From Varroa destructor (Eukaryota; Arthropoda; Arachnida; Mesostigmata; Varroidae), in assembly GCF_002443255.2 (NCBI RefSeq), contig NW_019211458.1, forward strand, positions 27,060,485 to 27,124,484: a stretch of 64,000 nucleotides of DNA. The letters are read 5' to 3'. A program made the position numbers and the translations under genes. Below are positions 61,299-64,000 of this stretch, piece after piece (the stretch's first letter is position 1; the number at the start of each line of letters is the position of its first letter). The notes beneath the pieces were generated by a model. The model was not told where the DNA came from. It did not search any database and saw only the letters and a list, made by a program, of their open reading frames with translations.

Positions 61299-64000
61299 CT
61301 CCATATACATAAGACGAAGCAAGAAAAGATTCTGGCAGAAACTGATTGAGACGGTCGACCGAGACGTTTTTGGACTTTCGTACCAAATAATTATGAGCAA
61401 AATAGAGGAAAAATCGTCACCGCTCACTTCTGACGTAGCGGCGAACGCGGTAAAGTGTCTTTTCCCAACGCAGCCCTGGAAAGATGACACAGCGCCCGAG
61501 GTTGACGAAGACGACATCTCTGAAGTGACAGTTGAAGAAGTGGGAGAAGCAACGGAAGAACTAGCGACAGGCAAAGCATCTGGATCGGACGGCGTGTCGT
61601 CAGAGATGGTCTGGATGCTAATCAAAGGACGGCCGAAGATCCTTCAAAAGTTAGCGAATGATATCCTGCGACAAAGGATTTTCCGAACGTATGGAAGGAA
61701 GTAAATTTAGTGCTGATCCCAAAGTCTGAAAATAAAACAGAGTCGACGGCTTTTCGACCGATCTGCCTTCTGAACATGGCTGCAAAGGCCATGGAGAGCC
61801 TCATAGTCGCTCGGTTGACCAAAGAAACGAAAGAAAAAGGAGCACTGTCAGGAGCACAATACGGCTTCCGGAAACAGCGTTCAACACTCGCAGCTGTAGA
61901 CAGGGTCCTCAAGACAACGAGAGCGGAGATGAAGGGGACGCTGAAGACTAGAAACTTTGTACTTCCTATTTTGCCGAATGTTAGAAATGTCTTTGATAGC
62001 ATGAATTGGAGAACATTGATGGTCATACTGGAGGAGAAGGTGATCTCCACGTATCTATGCAGAGTCGTCAGCTCGTATTTAAAAAACGGAAGACTGGAGG
62101 CAGACGGGACGAAATACAGGGTCACAGCTGAGGTACCACAGGGAGCGGTTTTTGGACCAACACTGTGGAACTTAGCCTACGATGGCGTGTTACAAATTGC
62201 GGATTTACTGAGAGGGGCAGAAACTACTGCACACGCAGATGATCTGGCTCTTATTATCAAGGCCCGGGCAAAAGGCGACCTGGAAAATAAAGTAAATGGG
62301 TCTCTAGAGTTGGTAAATCGGTGGATGGAAGAACACTACTTAAGGTTAGCCGCTGAGAAGACAAAACCAGCATTTAACTGGCAAAAAGAAGATCAGAAGG
62401 GTCAATCTCTTTTTGGGATATACTCAAATCAGTTCCAGAAAAAAGCAAGATACCCCGGCGTAATGCTGGACATCGCGATGTCTGCAAAGGAACACATTAA
62501 ATATGTAGCCGCAAAGGCGGGAAAAACAGCCCTCAACATGTTCCGCATTCTGCTTAGAGTAGGGGGAGCCTCTGAGGGCCATCGGAGATTCCTCACTTCT
62601 GTAAAAGAGGCTAGAGCACTCTCCGCAGCCTTAATGTGGGCAGATACGACTGCGACGCACTGCTGACCGCTCAAAGGATAGCAGCAATACGCGTAGCAAG
62701 AGCGTACAGAACCGTTTCAACCGAAGTTTTTTTAGTGCTGACCAGAATGGGGTCTGCTCGCCAGCGAAAAAGCGGAACGCCGTCTGAAAAACGTAAATAA
62801 CGACGATGACATGGCCGCACGGCCACGATGGACAAGTGGCAGCGATCGCGGGAAACTCCCAAAGCCAATAGTAGAGGAGAGGTTCTGGGCGTCTTATTCC
62901 AGATGTCAAGGAATGGAAGCACAGCACCTATGGAGAGCTTACGTATCATTCCTGCCAGGTCCTGTCGGGCCACGGACAGTTTCAGACTTACATGGCCAAG
63001 ATCGGCAAAGCGTAAGCGGACACCTGCGTATTCTGCGTATCGAGCATGGAAGACGGGTCAGAGATAAGCAGGCACACAGAGAGGTATTAATGACGGGTAG
63101 CGTAAAGGGAATGGTGCAAATGACGAAGGACAAGGAAAACTTTGATGACATTGTGAAAAAAAGGAACAGCTCGAAAGAATGCGCCGCAGGAAAATAACGG
63201 AAGGACAAGCTCGAGACGAGCAAGGATCCGATGTCCTACTATCGGCTCTTATGGAAAAGCAGGGCAGAAGACCCCGTTCGGGAGTTAGTATACCCGGGGA
63301 GGAGAGAAGCCCGAATGGAGGATGGATCGGAACGTGACAAAGAAGGATAGTAGCCCAACGCCCGTTCCTGCAAGTTATGGTAATATTAAACTATATCCCG
63401 AATTAAAGCTCAAGTCTTTGAGGAGTCCAGGATTTAATGGGTGAGAGTACCACAGTATCAGATGAACAACACAGTTGTGAAGTCTGGTCTGCATAATGCA
63501 TTTGCACTTAACCTCCAATAAAAAAAGCTAAGCACTTCAAACTCGACCTCATTAAGTAGATCGTGCTCGAACCATTCAAAGTGTTTTTGATTTTAAAAAA
63601 ATATTGCATTGAGCGATAACTTTTAAAATTTTAAGAAATTTAGCAATTTGAGCATAAATATTATTTGTAGATAAAAATTTTTAATTTTGATAAAATAAGT
63701 AGGAACAAATATATTTTATCGAAAAATTATATTGTTATTAATTTTTTATAAATTCTTTATAAATACATTGAAAATAGTTTTTCTTATTATCTTATGTGTA
63801 ACATATCTATGAGAAACCAGGTTATATGCATATAGGTATTGTCAGTGTTAATAGGCTAGATAAGCGTCATTGTCCATGGTACATCATCTGTCACTTCTAT
63901 TTCCGCTTCATCGTTTGTAATACTCTTTAAGGTGCTCACATGTCTTCAGAACGCCAATCCCGCGGAGTTGAGATTCCACTTTAAGCCTTTAGATGTGGCT
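60178..64000. repeat. right arm of the 3.8-kb inverted repeat
   Basis: Reverse complement of 49534-53356, truncated by the window end; its true extent is unknown. After the LINE (63534-64000) it holds only AT-rich repeat DNA. Confidence 0.92.
61299..63525 (+). mobile_element. R1-clade LINE, 5'-truncated and dead (copy 2)
   Basis: The same insertion as 50009-52235 in opposite orientation, with the same target duplication (61291-61298 and 63526-63533) and the same lesions, so it was copied with the surrounding block and did not insert independently. N-terminal block 61393-61704 (open from about 61297), main RT block 61710-62666 with HADD at residues 175-178, and frame-shifted C-terminal region from about 62880. 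The only difference seen is Ser in place of Tyr near the start of the N-terminal block. Confidence 0.92.

Noticed and set aside
36982..64000. CRISPR array, rRNA or viral insertion in the repeat-rich half
   Set aside because: The repeats are long segmental copies with tRNA genes and transposon remnants; no short spaced repeats, rRNA motifs or viral frames were seen.

Overview
The window is eukaryotic nuclear DNA, AT-rich and intron-containing. It is most likely arthropod: it carries a small heat-shock protein gene split by spliceosomal introns, Pol III tRNA genes, a 5'-truncated R1-clade LINE and mariner transposase remnants. Nothing allows a firm species call; a mite or tick is only a guess. 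No prokaryotic operon, CRISPR array or viral gene was seen.

Layout. From 1 to about 27 kb the DNA is gene-poor. Its best gene is a five-exon plus-strand gene for a secreted protein (15511-19633), with a signal-peptide exon and consistent splice phases. Weaker, possibly paralogous exon fragments lie at 7.1 kb (+), 11.0-11.8 kb (-) and 13.9-14.0 kb (-). A three-exon sHSP/alpha-crystallin gene lies on the minus strand at 28831-30269. Between 32 and 36 kb there are weak candidate exons and a CpG-rich stretch that may be a promoter and first exon.

From 36982 to the end the window is almost entirely segmental duplication. Block A (tRNA-Leu-TAG) occurs at 36982-39094 and, identically, at 53358-55470. 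Block B occurs at 39163-40901, 52236-53357 and inverted at 59777-61298. Block C (tRNA-Ala-TGC, Ala-CGC, Leu-TAA, Glu-TTC) occurs at 40927-44783, inverted at 45137-49050, and again at 55496-59420. A dead R1-like LINE interrupts the same site in two inverted copies (50009-52235 and 61299-63525), and the matching empty site survives at 39166-39173. Fourteen tRNA genes are annotated.

Main result of the hunt. Much of the apparent tRNA palindrome looks like an assembly product. In 42356-44783, at positions where the other two copies of block C disagree, the base is usually missing, as if a consensus caller had dropped discordant columns from mixed reads. This same block begins at a 25-N gap, ends inside a mariner remnant, and splits that mariner. 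Removing 40902-44784 restores the mariner to within one base of the intact copy at 59421-59940. The true number of tRNA genes is therefore probably lower than fourteen. The most interesting possible new biology is the uncharacterised secreted-protein gene and its candidate degenerate relatives.
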